This document shows positions 1-7,484 of a stretch of 29,456 nt of DNA, piece after piece (the stretch's first letter is position 1; every line of letters starts with the position of its first letter). Under the pieces are notes generated by a model. That model saw only the letters and a program-made list of their open reading frames with translations. It was not told the DNA's origin and ran no database searches. The stretch comes from Gemmataceae bacterium. GTDB taxonomy: Bacteria > Planctomycetota > Planctomycetia > Gemmatales > Gemmataceae. A program made the translations under genes and the position numbers. The stretch lies in assembly GCA_017853285.1 (NCBI GenBank), contig JAFMJU010000002.1, positions 1-29,456 on the forward strand, given 5' to 3'.

Positions 1-46
1 TCTTTTTGGGAAATGGCAAGGATAAATCAAATTGCGGGCGGAGATT

Positions 47-1279
47 CTAGGCCGAGGGCGTTTCCTGCTTCTTTTTCACTATGTGATTGGCAGCGCAAAG
101 TCCGCTGATAAAGGAATCCTCCAAGCCGCCGATATTGTAATCCCCGGCCAGATACAAACCACTTTCCAGTTCCACGGGAACCCACTCACTTCCAGATATG
201 GATACAGCGGTTCGCCAATCCGCCCGATCCACAATTTCCCAGGTGGAGTAAATGGCTGACAAATTCGGGTCGGTCCGGATGCAGTTCACCAGGTCGAGCC
301 CGCTAAGCTGCCGCCAAACCAGGCACACACCGTTCTCCTCGGAATGAAACGAGATTAGGCCTCGACCACGGTAGGGCGGTCGGCGATCCCCCCGGACAGC
401 TAGGACAGTACCGCTAGTCAGGTCTCGCGGGCGGGGAACTGGATAAAACTTGACGGCATTGTGATAGGGGGCGGCAATCACCACATTCCGGGCTTTTATC
501 CGGAAGCCACTCGCCATGGTTAGCTGCCAGCTCCGGTCTTGATTCCTGTTCATGCCGACAACCGAATCAAGTCGGATGCGATGGTTATAGCCAGATGTCA
601 GTCGTTCGTAGGTTAGGGTGAAATCCGCCACCCAGGTGGGTTCAATAATGGGCAGGAGGGTGAAAAGATAAAAAAAGGCGTTGGACCGGAGAGGATCCAT
701 GAAAACCGTGGCCATGAACGCTGAACCGAAGTAACGCCTGTGTAATGGCCATAGTCCAAGCTCGGTGATCAGGTCGACCGCCGACTGCCGGGTATACTTC
801 GCTATGAGCGGGTATTTTGCGAGGAGGTCCCGTGGTGGTATTTGCTCCGACTCCTTGCGAAAGGCCCGATTGACTGCACGCAGCTCTCGCAGGCGCGCCA
901 GGAGACGCCTCAAGGGAAACAGATTCCGCAAGTTGCTCCAGTGCAGCAGTGTAGTCAGTTTTTTCCCGTTCTCCGCGTAGGTGTCATTCAGCCGGAATGG
1001 CATTCCTCGGTCGATGTATTTTGAAACATGGTAATAGTCTTCTTTGATGTAGGTGGCTCCCAGATTGACTGAACCGTCCGGCGGGTGATGCATTCTCCCT
1101 CCTAGCCGGTCCGTGACCAGTAGGAAAGGCGAGCCCGTGTCCTGAAGTCGGCGGGCGCATCCAAGGCCGGAAATGCCGGCCCCAATCACGACCGTTTCGG
1201 TACTGGGTTGGGTTGGCCCCAGGTCAGGGCCACCTGGAACGGAATGTAAGCCATAAGGTTGCAAAATGTTTTCGGACAT
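47..1279 (-). CDS. FAD-dependent amine-oxidase-like oxidoreductase
   Basis: This 410-residue protein has the two hallmarks of the flavin amine oxidase / protoporphyrinogen oxidase superfamily. A Rossmann dinucleotide motif GAGISG sits at residues 33-38, after a beta-strand VVI and before a helix, and a C-terminal FAD-contact segment LYLAGDYNIGG around residues 375-385 carries the usual Gly-Asp pair (379-380). Length is close to the family norm. I see no signal peptide, so it is probably cytoplasmic. The ATG at 1279 is preceded by AGGAAAAAG, an acceptable ribosome binding site; the stop is TAG. The substrate cannot be told: members oxidise amines, carotenoids, porphyrinogens or act as sugar mutases. 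The gene uses many AT-ending codons and is visibly lower in GC than most of the window, which fits a later arrival. It is separated from the upstream beta-barrel gene by 70 bases, so it may be read from the same transcript or have its own promoter. Confidence 0.85.
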   Translation of the reverse strand: MSENILQPYGLHSVPGGPDLGPTQPSTETVVIGAGISGLGCARRLQDTGSPFLLVTDRLGGRMHHPPDGSVNLGATYIKEDYYHVSKYIDRGMPFRLNDTYAENGKKLTTLLHWSNLRNLFPLRRLLARLRELRAVNRAFRKESEQIPPRDLLAKYPLIAKYTRQSAVDLITELGLWPLHRRYFGSAFMATVFMDPLRSNAFFYLFTLLPIIEPTWVADFTLTYERLTSGYNHRIRLDSVVGMNRNQDRSWQLTMASGFRIKARNVVIAAPYHNAVKFYPVPRPRDLTSGTVLAVRGDRRPPYRGRGLISFHSEENGVCLVWRQLSGLDLVNCIRTDPNLSAIYSTWEIVDRADWRTAVSISGSEWVPVELESGLYLAGDYNIGGLEDSFISGLCAANHIVKKKQETPSA

Positions 1280-1349
1280 CTGCTTTTTCCTGTAGATTTA
1301 TGCGCTGAAAATCTTTTGAGACGCAGCCGCTGGCAGGTTATAACTCGCT

Positions 1350-2534
1350 CTAAAACCGCAACTCCAACCCCGCCGACACGCCCTGGATCCAGATGTCCGT
1401 GGTCTGCACTCCCGGTAGCGCCGGCCGGCCCAGGCTGGTGGTCGGATCCAGGGACAATGTCGAATCAATCTGGCTGCCCGGCCGGGCCACGCCGGTCCAG
1501 TAGATGAAGGTGTAGCCCGCGGTGACGGCGATATGCCGAGTCACCTGATAGCCCAACCTCAGCCCCACCTCGGGCACAAAGCTCAGGGTTTGCTTCTCGT
1601 AATCCGCCATGTTGGTCTGCTGGGCCAACAATCCCCCCGGCTGGGTGAAATAAGCCCCGTTGCCGTACAGGTAGGTGGTGCTGCCATCGATATTCACCTG
1701 GCTGCTGGTGCCACCCAACCCTAGCAGCACCTTGGCATCCACCAGCCACCGACCCAGACGATGGCTGAACCCCAGGCCAATCTGCCCGCCGTTGAAGAAG
1801 TTGGTGGTGTTGATGGCGTCGCCAATGTAATACCCAATGGTGCCATCCGGCCGGGTGATGAACTCATACACACCCAGCCCCTCGTTGAAGCCCATGTTCC
1901 GGTAGCCGGCGATCAAATCCACCCGCCACGCTTCGGAGGTGTGCAAGTTACGGCGGAAGTTCACATCCAGCCCGTAAAAGAGTTGGCAAGTCTCCACCGA
2001 CACATTGCCTTCCATCACCCCCGGGTAGGTCACCAGTGCGGCGTTGTTCTCGCCGGTTCCCGGATCCCGGAAGGGTCTCGAGACAATCGGTCCATCCGGC
2101 GACAGATAGGCCGTGTCACCGCCGTACAGCGTGTAAAACGAGCCATCCACCGCCCAGGTCTTCGCCTGATTCAAAAAGATGCCGCTATAAACCCGCAGGC
2201 CGGCCTGCATGCCACCGCCGATGGAGTCATCTCCGTACAAAATGCGCGTGCCCGGCGCTCCCAGCACCCCCGCATGATCCCTCGGCGTCCCCGCCGGCGA
2301 TCCGGTCACCAAGGCCGGCAGCGACTGCCCGCTGATGCCCCAGCCCAGAGCCTCGATTCCCACCCAGAATTTCCAGGCGGGGTTCGGTTCATCCGTCAGG
2401 CCCACCGCCTCATCCTGCTGCAAGGCATCAGCTTCTGGGGGTACCAGAGGTTGCGGTGCGGCTTCTTGCGCTCGGGCCACCAGACCGGCACCCGCCATCA
2501 GCCAAACAGCCACGGTTGCCAGCCGCCAATCCAT
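1350..2534 (-). CDS. BBP7 family outer-membrane beta-barrel protein
   Basis: The 394-residue protein begins with a signal peptide (hydrophobic stretch from residue 5 to about 18, probable cleavage after VARA near residue 22). It continues with alternating aromatic/hydrophobic strands separated by Gly/Asn/Asp-rich turns, for example DLIAGYRNMGFNEGLGVYEF and VEVGLRLGY-type segments. It ends in LELRF; a terminal Phe is the usual signal for beta-barrel insertion into an outer membrane. The pattern, including FIYWTGVARPG near the C-terminus, matches what I know as the BBP7 family, common in Planctomycetes. I chose the ATG at 2534 rather than an upstream in-frame start at 2573 because it follows a GGAGG ribosome binding site at a 6-base distance and places the signal peptide at the N-terminus. 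Ligand or transported substrate is unknown; a porin-like or structural role is an inference. Confidence 0.88.
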   Translation of the reverse strand: MDWRLATVAVWLMAGAGLVARAQEAAPQPLVPPEADALQQDEAVGLTDEPNPAWKFWVGIEALGWGISGQSLPALVTGSPAGTPRDHAGVLGAPGTRILYGDDSIGGGMQAGLRVYSGIFLNQAKTWAVDGSFYTLYGGDTAYLSPDGPIVSRPFRDPGTGENNAALVTYPGVMEGNVSVETCQLFYGLDVNFRRNLHTSEAWRVDLIAGYRNMGFNEGLGVYEFITRPDGTIGYYIGDAINTTNFFNGGQIGLGFSHRLGRWLVDAKVLLGLGGTSSQVNIDGSTTYLYGNGAYFTQPGGLLAQQTNMADYEKQTLSFVPEVGLRLGYQVTRHIAVTAGYTFIYWTGVARPGSQIDSTLSLDPTTSLGRPALPGVQTTDIWIQGVSAGLELRF

Positions 2535-2588
2535 GGTTCCCCTCCCCAAGGGCCAAGCAGCCCCAAGGCACACCTTTCCCCGGGGCGC

Positions 2589-2618
2589 CAGATAGGGTTT
2601 TCCCTGTCTTCATGGCAA
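2589..2618 (-). promoter_or_regulatory. Possible promoter for the beta-barrel gene
   Basis: Read on the minus strand, TTGCCA (2618-2613, one mismatch to TTGACA) is followed after 18 bases by TATCTG (2594-2589), about 55 bases before the ATG at 2534. The region also holds an inverted repeat, TTTCCCTG at 2599-2606 and CAGGGAAA at 2629-2636, which overlaps the spacer and could be an operator. The -10 match is weak, and planctomycete promoters are poorly known, so this is only a candidate. Confidence 0.22.
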
Positions 2619-2728
2619 CCGCAAATTTCAGGGAAACTTTTTCAAAAAATGGCCACCTGACAAAAATCCTAACCCGGCCCTGCGAAGTACTGGTGCAGAC
2701 CTGTAACCAACCAACCAGAGGCCTAGCC

Positions 2729-3529
2729 ATGTCCGACCCATGTGCCGAAACAGCCAATCCTTTCGCCGATTGCAAACCGGGCAAAGAGCCCGGTGATCGG
2801 GTGACCCGCGGCAAACTACCCAGGGTTTGGGACGGAACGCGCTGGCTCTCCCCCTGGGCCGCCATCGAGGCAAAAATCATCCAGCCGGAGGAGATCGGCC
2901 AACCACTTCCAGAGTCAAAAACCGGCCACCTGAAGTCCTTCGATGCCCGTTCGCACCTGCTGAAAATCCCGGGTGGCTATGTGGTGGACCTGGCCGATTC
3001 ACGCTACGCCCGCTCGGGCGAGAAGCCCCTCTTTTTTGAAGATCTCGAAAAAGCCAAGGCCGAGTACTGGGAAGCCATCCACGAGGCTGTGACATCCGGG
3101 GAGGTGGCCCCTTCGGACATCGGCCGCAAGGTCCACACCCGTAGCGTTTATTCCGAAGACGGTTGCGGTGAAAACTGGGAAACGGCTCGTGTGTACGAAT
3201 GCCCCGGCTTCGCCGTCATCGATTACGGCTCCTTCCCCTGCACCTGCGATGTCCCCCGCTTCGAAATCCACGACGATGTCGATGCCGCGAAAAGGGCGGT
3301 CGAATCATTTGTTGACGAACTGGAAATGAACGCCCAGGGCAACATCGATTACACATGGCGCGCCAGCGTCTGGAACGAGGGCGAGGAAAAAGTGTTCTAC
3401 GGAGCTTCTTGGCAAGAAGAAGAAGAAGAAGAAGAAGAAGAAGATGATGATGATGATGATGATGATGGGGATGAGAGTGAGGAGGACGAAACCGAGGAGG
3501 ACGATTCCGAAGAAGACACCAAAACCTAA
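2729..3529 (+). CDS. Hypothetical protein with acidic Glu/Asp repeat tail
   Basis: I do not recognise the family. The 266-residue protein has a soluble, mixed alpha/beta-looking body (residues 1-228) with several Trp and Cys residues, including CTC and DGCGENW, but no signal peptide or membrane segment. The last 38 residues are almost entirely acidic: Glu at 230-238, Asp at 239-246, then an interspersed Asp/Glu/Ser/Thr stretch. The start at 2729 (ATG-TCC-GAC) is preceded by AGAGG and fits the point where coding character begins. Reading upstream in the same frame (to 2456) would cross the divergent beta-barrel gene, so a longer form is unlikely. Acidic tails of this sort are found in proteins that bind basic partners or cations, but no function can be assigned. 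The only other gene nearby that is equally charged is the convergent Lys-rich gene just downstream. Confidence 0.75.
   Translation: MSDPCAETANPFADCKPGKEPGDRVTRGKLPRVWDGTRWLSPWAAIEAKIIQPEEIGQPLPESKTGHLKSFDARSHLLKIPGGYVVDLADSRYARSGEKPLFFEDLEKAKAEYWEAIHEAVTSGEVAPSDIGRKVHTRSVYSEDGCGENWETARVYECPGFAVIDYGSFPCTCDVPRFEIHDDVDAAKRAVESFVDELEMNAQGNIDYTWRASVWNEGEEKVFYGASWQEEEEEEEEEDDDDDDDDGDESEEDETEEDDSEEDTKT
3416..3466 (+). repeat. Trinucleotide microsatellite (GAA)9(GAT)8
   Basis: Nine perfect GAA units (3416-3442) are followed directly by eight perfect GAT units (3443-3466). They lie in frame inside the acidic-tail gene and encode nine Glu followed by eight Asp. Slippage would change tail length without changing frame. 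Confidence 0.97.
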
Positions 3530-3532
3530 ACT

Positions 3533-3547
3533 CAAGGCGACGCCTTG
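3533..3547. terminator. Short hairpin between convergent genes
   Basis: CAAGGC (3533-3538) and GCCTTG (3542-3547) form a 6-bp stem with a GAC loop, starting four bases after the stop of the acidic-tail gene. The opposite gene ends at 3594. No T-run follows on the plus strand, so if it terminates transcription it does so without the classic U-tract. Confidence 0.3.
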
Positions 3548-3593
3548 GTCCAAAATACCCCGCCTCCAAACAAACCCCCTGGGGCCAGTTCGG

Positions 3594-3908
3594 CTACTCC
3601 GCCTTCCTGGCTTCCAGGGCCGCTTTTTTCTTGGCTGCCGCCTTGGCTCGTTTCTCCTTCTGTTTCTCCATCCACCGCTGGCGCCCACCGGCCAGCCATT
3701 CCGCCTTTTTCTTGGCCAGTTTGGCCTTCTGCGCCGCCTTACGCTTTTCCAAAAGCTGGGCCGCCTTCAGCGCCTTCCGTTCCTCCTTCGCGGCCTCCAC
3801 CTGGGCCTTCTTCAACCTCTCGGCCTCCTGCAGTTGAGCCAGCAGGCCAGCATCTTTTTTCTTTTGGCCGGAACGCCAGTCCGGGTCGTCGAATGAAGCT
3901 TGTGCCAT
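3594..3908 (-). CDS. Small Lys/Ala-rich coiled-coil protein
   Basis: The 104-residue product is unusually basic and helical: after an N-terminal segment MAQASFDDPDWRSGQ, nearly all residues from 16 onward are Ala, Lys, Glu, Gln, Arg and Leu, in a pattern expected for one long charged helix or coiled coil. Only one short break (EWLAGGRQRW, about residues 70-79) interrupts it. No catalytic motif, signal peptide or membrane segment is visible. The minus-strand codons end mostly in G or C, as expected for a real gene here. The ribosome binding site is weak. Such proteins are often annotated as hypothetical; nucleic-acid or ribosome association would fit the charge but is inference. Opposite-frame readings in this interval are Pro/Ser-rich and unconvincing. 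Confidence 0.6.
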   Translation of the reverse strand: MAQASFDDPDWRSGQKKKDAGLLAQLQEAERLKKAQVEAAKEERKALKAAQLLEKRKAAQKAKLAKKKAEWLAGGRQRWMEKQKEKRAKAAAKKKAALEARKAE

Positions 3909-4004
3909 GGCAAATTTTCCCGGCGTCCATTCAATGGCCTAAACCACACTGGTTGCTGTCAACCAAAAGGGCAAAGGCTCGTCAGGTCAAAAAAATACTG
4001 TCAA

Positions 4005-4286
4005 TTATTTCCCAAATTTTCCAGGGCTCTTCTTTTTGGAAATAGCCGAAACCTTGTCCAAGGACCTCCGCCTTTCCTGACCCTTTTTGAAGGCAAAGGG
4101 CAGCCAGATAGCCGCATAACCCAAAGCGGCCACAAAACCAACGCCTGAACCTGCCATTTGACTGCGCTGTTCGACCGTGGCTCCCGAAACAGGATGCGTG
4201 CCTATGTAGATGATCATCCCAATCCCGATCCCAAGGACAATAACCGTCCAAACCACTGTCGCAATGATCGAATTTTTCAGGTTCAC
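4005..4286 (-). CDS. Small membrane protein with two predicted helices
   Basis: With the GTG start at 4286 the protein has 93 residues and reads as a short N-terminus (NLKNS), a first membrane helix (about residues 6-27: IIATVVWTVIVLGIGIGMII), a polar loop with TVEQRSQ, a second hydrophobic segment (about 45-63: GSGVGFVAALGYAAIWLPFAF), and a strongly basic C-terminal tail of Lys and Arg. The positive-inside rule would place the tail in the cytoplasm. I prefer this start because GGAG lies 8 bases upstream; an in-frame TTG at 4328, the first possible start after a stop codon, would add 14 residues with no good ribosome binding site. Family and function are not recognised. It lies 54 bases downstream of the acetyltransferase gene and could share its transcript. 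Confidence 0.6.
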   Translation of the reverse strand: MNLKNSIIATVVWTVIVLGIGIGMIIYIGTHPVSGATVEQRSQMAGSGVGFVAALGYAAIWLPFAFKKGQERRRSLDKVSAISKKKSPGKFGK

Positions 4287-4340
4287 AATCCCATCTCCAA
4301 AAATGGTTACAGTTTTGGTGACCACCAAAATGGCCTATTC

Positions 4341-4817
4341 CTAACCGGTCAAAATCAGCAGTTGCTCAGTGTGGGCAGGGTACCTGGAACATTCCACAAC
4401 CTGCCGGATCCCGATGGGTTGAAACCCGCACTTCTGCAACACCCGCAGGGAAGCCAGGTTGGTGTCGGCGACCGTCGCATGAAGCGGCCGGTCAGGCACT
4501 TCTACCAACAACATTTGCAGGGCGGCGGTTGCTATCCCCTGCCCCCAACGGTCCGGTGAAATCCAGTAGGCGACATGAGTGTTTCCATCCCTGGGAAACG
4601 CTGCGACACACCCAACCTCCACTTCGTTCACCAATATAACCTTGGCAATCACATTGGAATCTTTGCAAACCTGCTCCCAATGGGTGAAAAAATCACCTCG
4701 GTCGCGGGAATACGTGCCAGCCATCCGGTTGGATTCCGGATCAAGCTGAAGCTGATACATCCACTCCAAGTCATTCAGGCTGACTGGCCGAACAACGACT
4801 CCTTCTATTCGTTTCAC
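4341..4817 (-). CDS. GNAT family N-acetyltransferase (RimJ/RimL-like)
   Basis: The 158-residue protein has the full length of a single GNAT domain. The acetyl-CoA pyrophosphate loop is RWGQGIA (residues 90-96), within the stretch YWISPDRWGQGIATAAL. Motif B follows as N-LASLRVLQKCGF (120-132), the pattern seen in RimJ/RimL-type enzymes that acetylate protein N-termini or small amines. The start is GTG at 4817, which overlaps the TGA of the upstream amidohydrolase in the sequence GTGA, so translation is probably coupled. Substrate is unknown. As the third gene of a set with an SGNH hydrolase and an M20 amidohydrolase, it may act on the same small amine or amino-acid derivative, but this is inference. 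Confidence 0.85.
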   Translation of the reverse strand: MKRIEGVVVRPVSLNDLEWMYQLQLDPESNRMAGTYSRDRGDFFTHWEQVCKDSNVIAKVILVNEVEVGCVAAFPRDGNTHVAYWISPDRWGQGIATAALQMLLVEVPDRPLHATVADTNLASLRVLQKCGFQPIGIRQVVECSRYPAHTEQLLILTG

Positions 4818-6265
4818 TCCCCCGCCACCCGCCTCCCCGGCAGTCGGTAATCCAGCGGCGGTTTCTGGTCCTTCTCCATCAGAGCCGTGTACGGCTTGCC
4901 GTCCTTGCGGCGGGCCTGCTCCCCCTTGGCCGCCTCGATCAGTTGTGGGTTGGTCATCAGGTCCACCGCCGTGGCAGCCAGGGTGCGGGCCGCCAGACCC
5001 ATGCCCTTTTTCGCGATGCTAGTGCCACCGCAGGCCACCGCCTGCCACGAGTGCCCCGGCGTGCCCGGCACCCAGGTCGCCGCGTAAAAACCGGTCGTCG
5101 GCACCACCCACGACACATCCCCCACATCGGTGGAGCCGTTGGTCACCTTGCCCGACTGGTCGTTCACCTCGCGGATCGATTCCGTCGGCGGCGCCTTCTC
5201 GCCGAAGGTCTCACGCAACCTTGCTGCAAACGCCTCTTCACCCGCGTCATAGGCCAGGTCATTCAGCGCCTTGAGGTTGGCGCTGGTCACCCGGGCCAGC
5301 GTGTCGTTGGGCAGAATCTCCAGCGTCCCGCCCAGCGGCACCACCTCCAGCCGGGTCTCCGTCGCCAGCGCCCCGGCCTCCGCGCACTTCCTCAACCGGG
5401 GCCACAGTTGCGCCACCACTTCCGATTTCGGATGCCGCACATAGAAAAATCCCTCGGTGAATTCCGGCACCACATTCGCCGCGCCGCCGCCGGCGGTGAT
5501 CGTGTGGTGCAGCCGCGTCCCGTCGGGCGTGTGCTCCCGCAGCAGTTCCACCGCGTGGATGGTCAGCAGCAGGGCATCCAGCGCGCTGCGCCCCTTCTCC
5601 GGCGACCCGGCCGCGTGCGCGGCCTTCCCATGAAAACGGAACTTCACCGCGATCCTCGACAGGCACGAGGCGTCCCCCGCCGCGTTCCGGCTGCCCGGGT
5701 GCCAGTGCAGCGCCGCGTCCACATCGTTGAACAGCCCCTCACGCACCATGAACGCCTTGGCCGCTCCCCCCTCCTCGGCGGGGCACCCGTAAAAACGCAC
5801 GGTGCCCTTCAGTTGTCCGGCCTTGATCAGGTCGTTGAGCGCCATCGCCGCCGTCGCGCTGGCCACGCCAAACAGGTGGTGCCCGCAAGCTTGACCGTAA
5901 CCGTTTCCACCAGGCCTGGGCTTGCGGAACGGTTCCGCCTCCTGGGACAGCTCCGGCAGCGCGTCATACTCGCCAAGGATGGCGATCACCGGCTTGCCCG
6001 TACCCACTTCCGCCACCAGCGCGGTGGGAATTCCCGCCACACCTCGCTTCACGCGGAATCCATCCGCCTCAAGCGCCCCGGCCAAAAGCGCGCTCGATTC
6101 CTTTTCCAGGTAGCCCGGCTCTGCATATGCCCAAATCTTCCGGGCCATTTCCCACGCCGGGTCCAGTCGGGATGCGGCAGCCTGCACTGCTGCCGCCTTC
6201 AGGCCGGCCGGCGGGGTGGGATCAACTGCCAGGGCATACAGCAGAATTGCGGGTAAATGGATCAC
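4814..6265 (-). CDS. M20 family amidohydrolase (AbgB-like)
   Basis: The 483-residue protein matches M20D-type metallo-amidohydrolases related to aminobenzoyl-glutamate hydrolase subunit B. Visible motifs in order: GEYDALPE (98-105), ACGHH (126-130) with metal-binding His, CPAEEGG (161-167) with the catalytic/metal Glu pair, HWHPG (187-191), a HAAGSPEKG segment in the lid/dimerisation domain, and GSTDVGDVSW near the C-terminus. These enzymes split amide bonds of N-acyl or aryl-amide amino acids in the cytoplasm. Here a short hydrophobic N-terminus (about residues 2-14) could be a signal peptide, which would put it outside the cytoplasm. The GTG start at 6265 overlaps the TGA of the SGNH hydrolase gene and follows a good AAGGAGG site. 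Family assignment is firm; substrate is not known. Confidence 0.88.
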   Translation of the reverse strand: MIHLPAILLYALAVDPTPPAGLKAAAVQAAASRLDPAWEMARKIWAYAEPGYLEKESSALLAGALEADGFRVKRGVAGIPTALVAEVGTGKPVIAILGEYDALPELSQEAEPFRKPRPGGNGYGQACGHHLFGVASATAAMALNDLIKAGQLKGTVRFYGCPAEEGGAAKAFMVREGLFNDVDAALHWHPGSRNAAGDASCLSRIAVKFRFHGKAAHAAGSPEKGRSALDALLLTIHAVELLREHTPDGTRLHHTITAGGGAANVVPEFTEGFFYVRHPKSEVVAQLWPRLRKCAEAGALATETRLEVVPLGGTLEILPNDTLARVTSANLKALNDLAYDAGEEAFAARLRETFGEKAPPTESIREVNDQSGKVTNGSTDVGDVSWVVPTTGFYAATWVPGTPGHSWQAVACGGTSIAKKGMGLAARTLAATAVDLMTNPQLIEAAKGEQARRKDGKPYTALMEKDQKPPLDYRLPGRRVAGE

Positions 6266-7395
6266 GGGTTGCCCTCCTTCATGGGTTGCCGAACAGGCTC
6301 ACCCGGGTTCAGTCCCAGCGTCGACAAGATCGTCCAGGCATAGAGGCGGTGGCCGAAATCATTCGGATGGTTCAGCCCGTTTCCGGTCAGGTCCAAATCC
6401 CGTTGATTGCCAAGCTGCGCCTGCCACACCGCCGTCACATCCGCAAGCGCCACGCCCGGCCCGGTCAGCGCCTTCAACTCGTTGCGGTACAGGTCAAACA
6501 TCGCCCGGGGCGTGTGGATCCATTCCTGGTTGCCCAACATCGGGCTCACCAAAATGATTTCAGCCTCCGGCAGGTCGGCGCGGATCTTCCCCACCAGCTC
6601 GGCGGTGCGCTCCCGGAACCACCGGGGATCCTTGCGGCCCACATCGTTCATGCCATACGCCACGATCACCAGATCCGGCCGGCAGGCGGCCAGCTTCGGC
6701 CAATCCGCCACGCCGAACGCGATACTGGTGCCCGAAATGGCAAAGTTGACCAGCCGAACCTCGCTGCCAGTCAATCGCTGGATGTTGGCTGCCACCAGGT
6801 CCGGGTACCCCGGCTGGTTGGGCTCGGCCTTCGCCAGGGCACTCGCATCCAGCCCCGTCGAGATGCTATCGCCACTGACGGCGATCTTCAAAAACTTCTT
6901 TCCCTTCAAAAGCGCCGCCGTTTTCGGCAGACTGTCGAGGGCCGAAGTCGGCTTGGCTCCCGGCCAAGGGTCCCGGCTGGTGTAGGTCACCTCCACCTGG
7001 TGGTCATGGAACCACCGGCCCGGCCCGTACAGCATCGCCTGCTCCGGATGCCCCACCCGGCTGGGGTAAGAATTGGGCGAACCTTTCGGGGGATAGAGCT
7101 GCGCCAGCTTCAAACCCTCCACTGGCTTGCCGGTGAAGACCAGCTTGCCCGCGGCGTCCACCGTGAAATCGGCGCCTTCCTTGTACACCCGCTCGCGGTT
7201 GGCCGATCGCACCGCCACCACCTTGTCCGGCTTGCGCGACAACCGGGCGACAAATGGCCCGCCTTCCTTCTCCTCCAGCACCGCGCTCGATTCATTTTCC
7301 ACAGTCGTGCCAAGCCACGGCGGCGCGGCCAATACGGACGGAGGTTCGGGATAGGCGGGGGCCAAATGCAGGGCGAAAAACAGGCTGGCAAGCAT
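6262..7395 (-). CDS. Exported SGNH/GDSL hydrolase
   Basis: The 377-residue protein carries the SGNH esterase/lipase blocks in order: block I SGDSIS with the nucleophile Ser at residue 177, block III YGMNDVG (Asn at 250), and block V LNHPNDFGH, which supplies the catalytic Asp and His near residues 343-349. About 150 residues precede the hydrolase domain and probably form a separate beta-rich N-terminal domain, as in sialate or carbohydrate esterases of this superfamily. I chose the ATG at 7395 because it gives a signal peptide (MLASLFFALHLAPAYP); a TTG at 7461 would put 22 polar residues in front of it. The ribosome binding site is weak. It is the first gene of a three-gene set and likely removes an acyl group from a glycan or lipid in the periplasm; the substrate is inference. 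Confidence 0.85.
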   Translation of the reverse strand: MLASLFFALHLAPAYPEPPSVLAAPPWLGTTVENESSAVLEEKEGGPFVARLSRKPDKVVAVRSANRERVYKEGADFTVDAAGKLVFTGKPVEGLKLAQLYPPKGSPNSYPSRVGHPEQAMLYGPGRWFHDHQVEVTYTSRDPWPGAKPTSALDSLPKTAALLKGKKFLKIAVSGDSISTGLDASALAKAEPNQPGYPDLVAANIQRLTGSEVRLVNFAISGTSIAFGVADWPKLAACRPDLVIVAYGMNDVGRKDPRWFRERTAELVGKIRADLPEAEIILVSPMLGNQEWIHTPRAMFDLYRNELKALTGPGVALADVTAVWQAQLGNQRDLDLTGNGLNHPNDFGHRLYAWTILSTLGLNPGEPVRQPMKEGNP

Positions 7396-7484
7396 GGCGT
7401 CTACCGGGTGCGGGCAATCAGGACCTGCGCCGATGATACCCCGGATTCCATGGTTGGCCAAAGCGTTCGGTTCGAGGGGAAAAC

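Noticed and set aside
1761..2660. A 299-codon plus-strand frame opposite the beta-barrel gene
   Set aside because: It lacks a plausible start signal and family features; the minus strand has a signal peptide, beta-strands and a terminal Phe.
4943..6256. A 437-codon plus-strand frame opposite the M20 amidohydrolase
   Set aside because: Arg/His/Pro-rich shadow without motifs; the minus-strand reading has every M20 motif.
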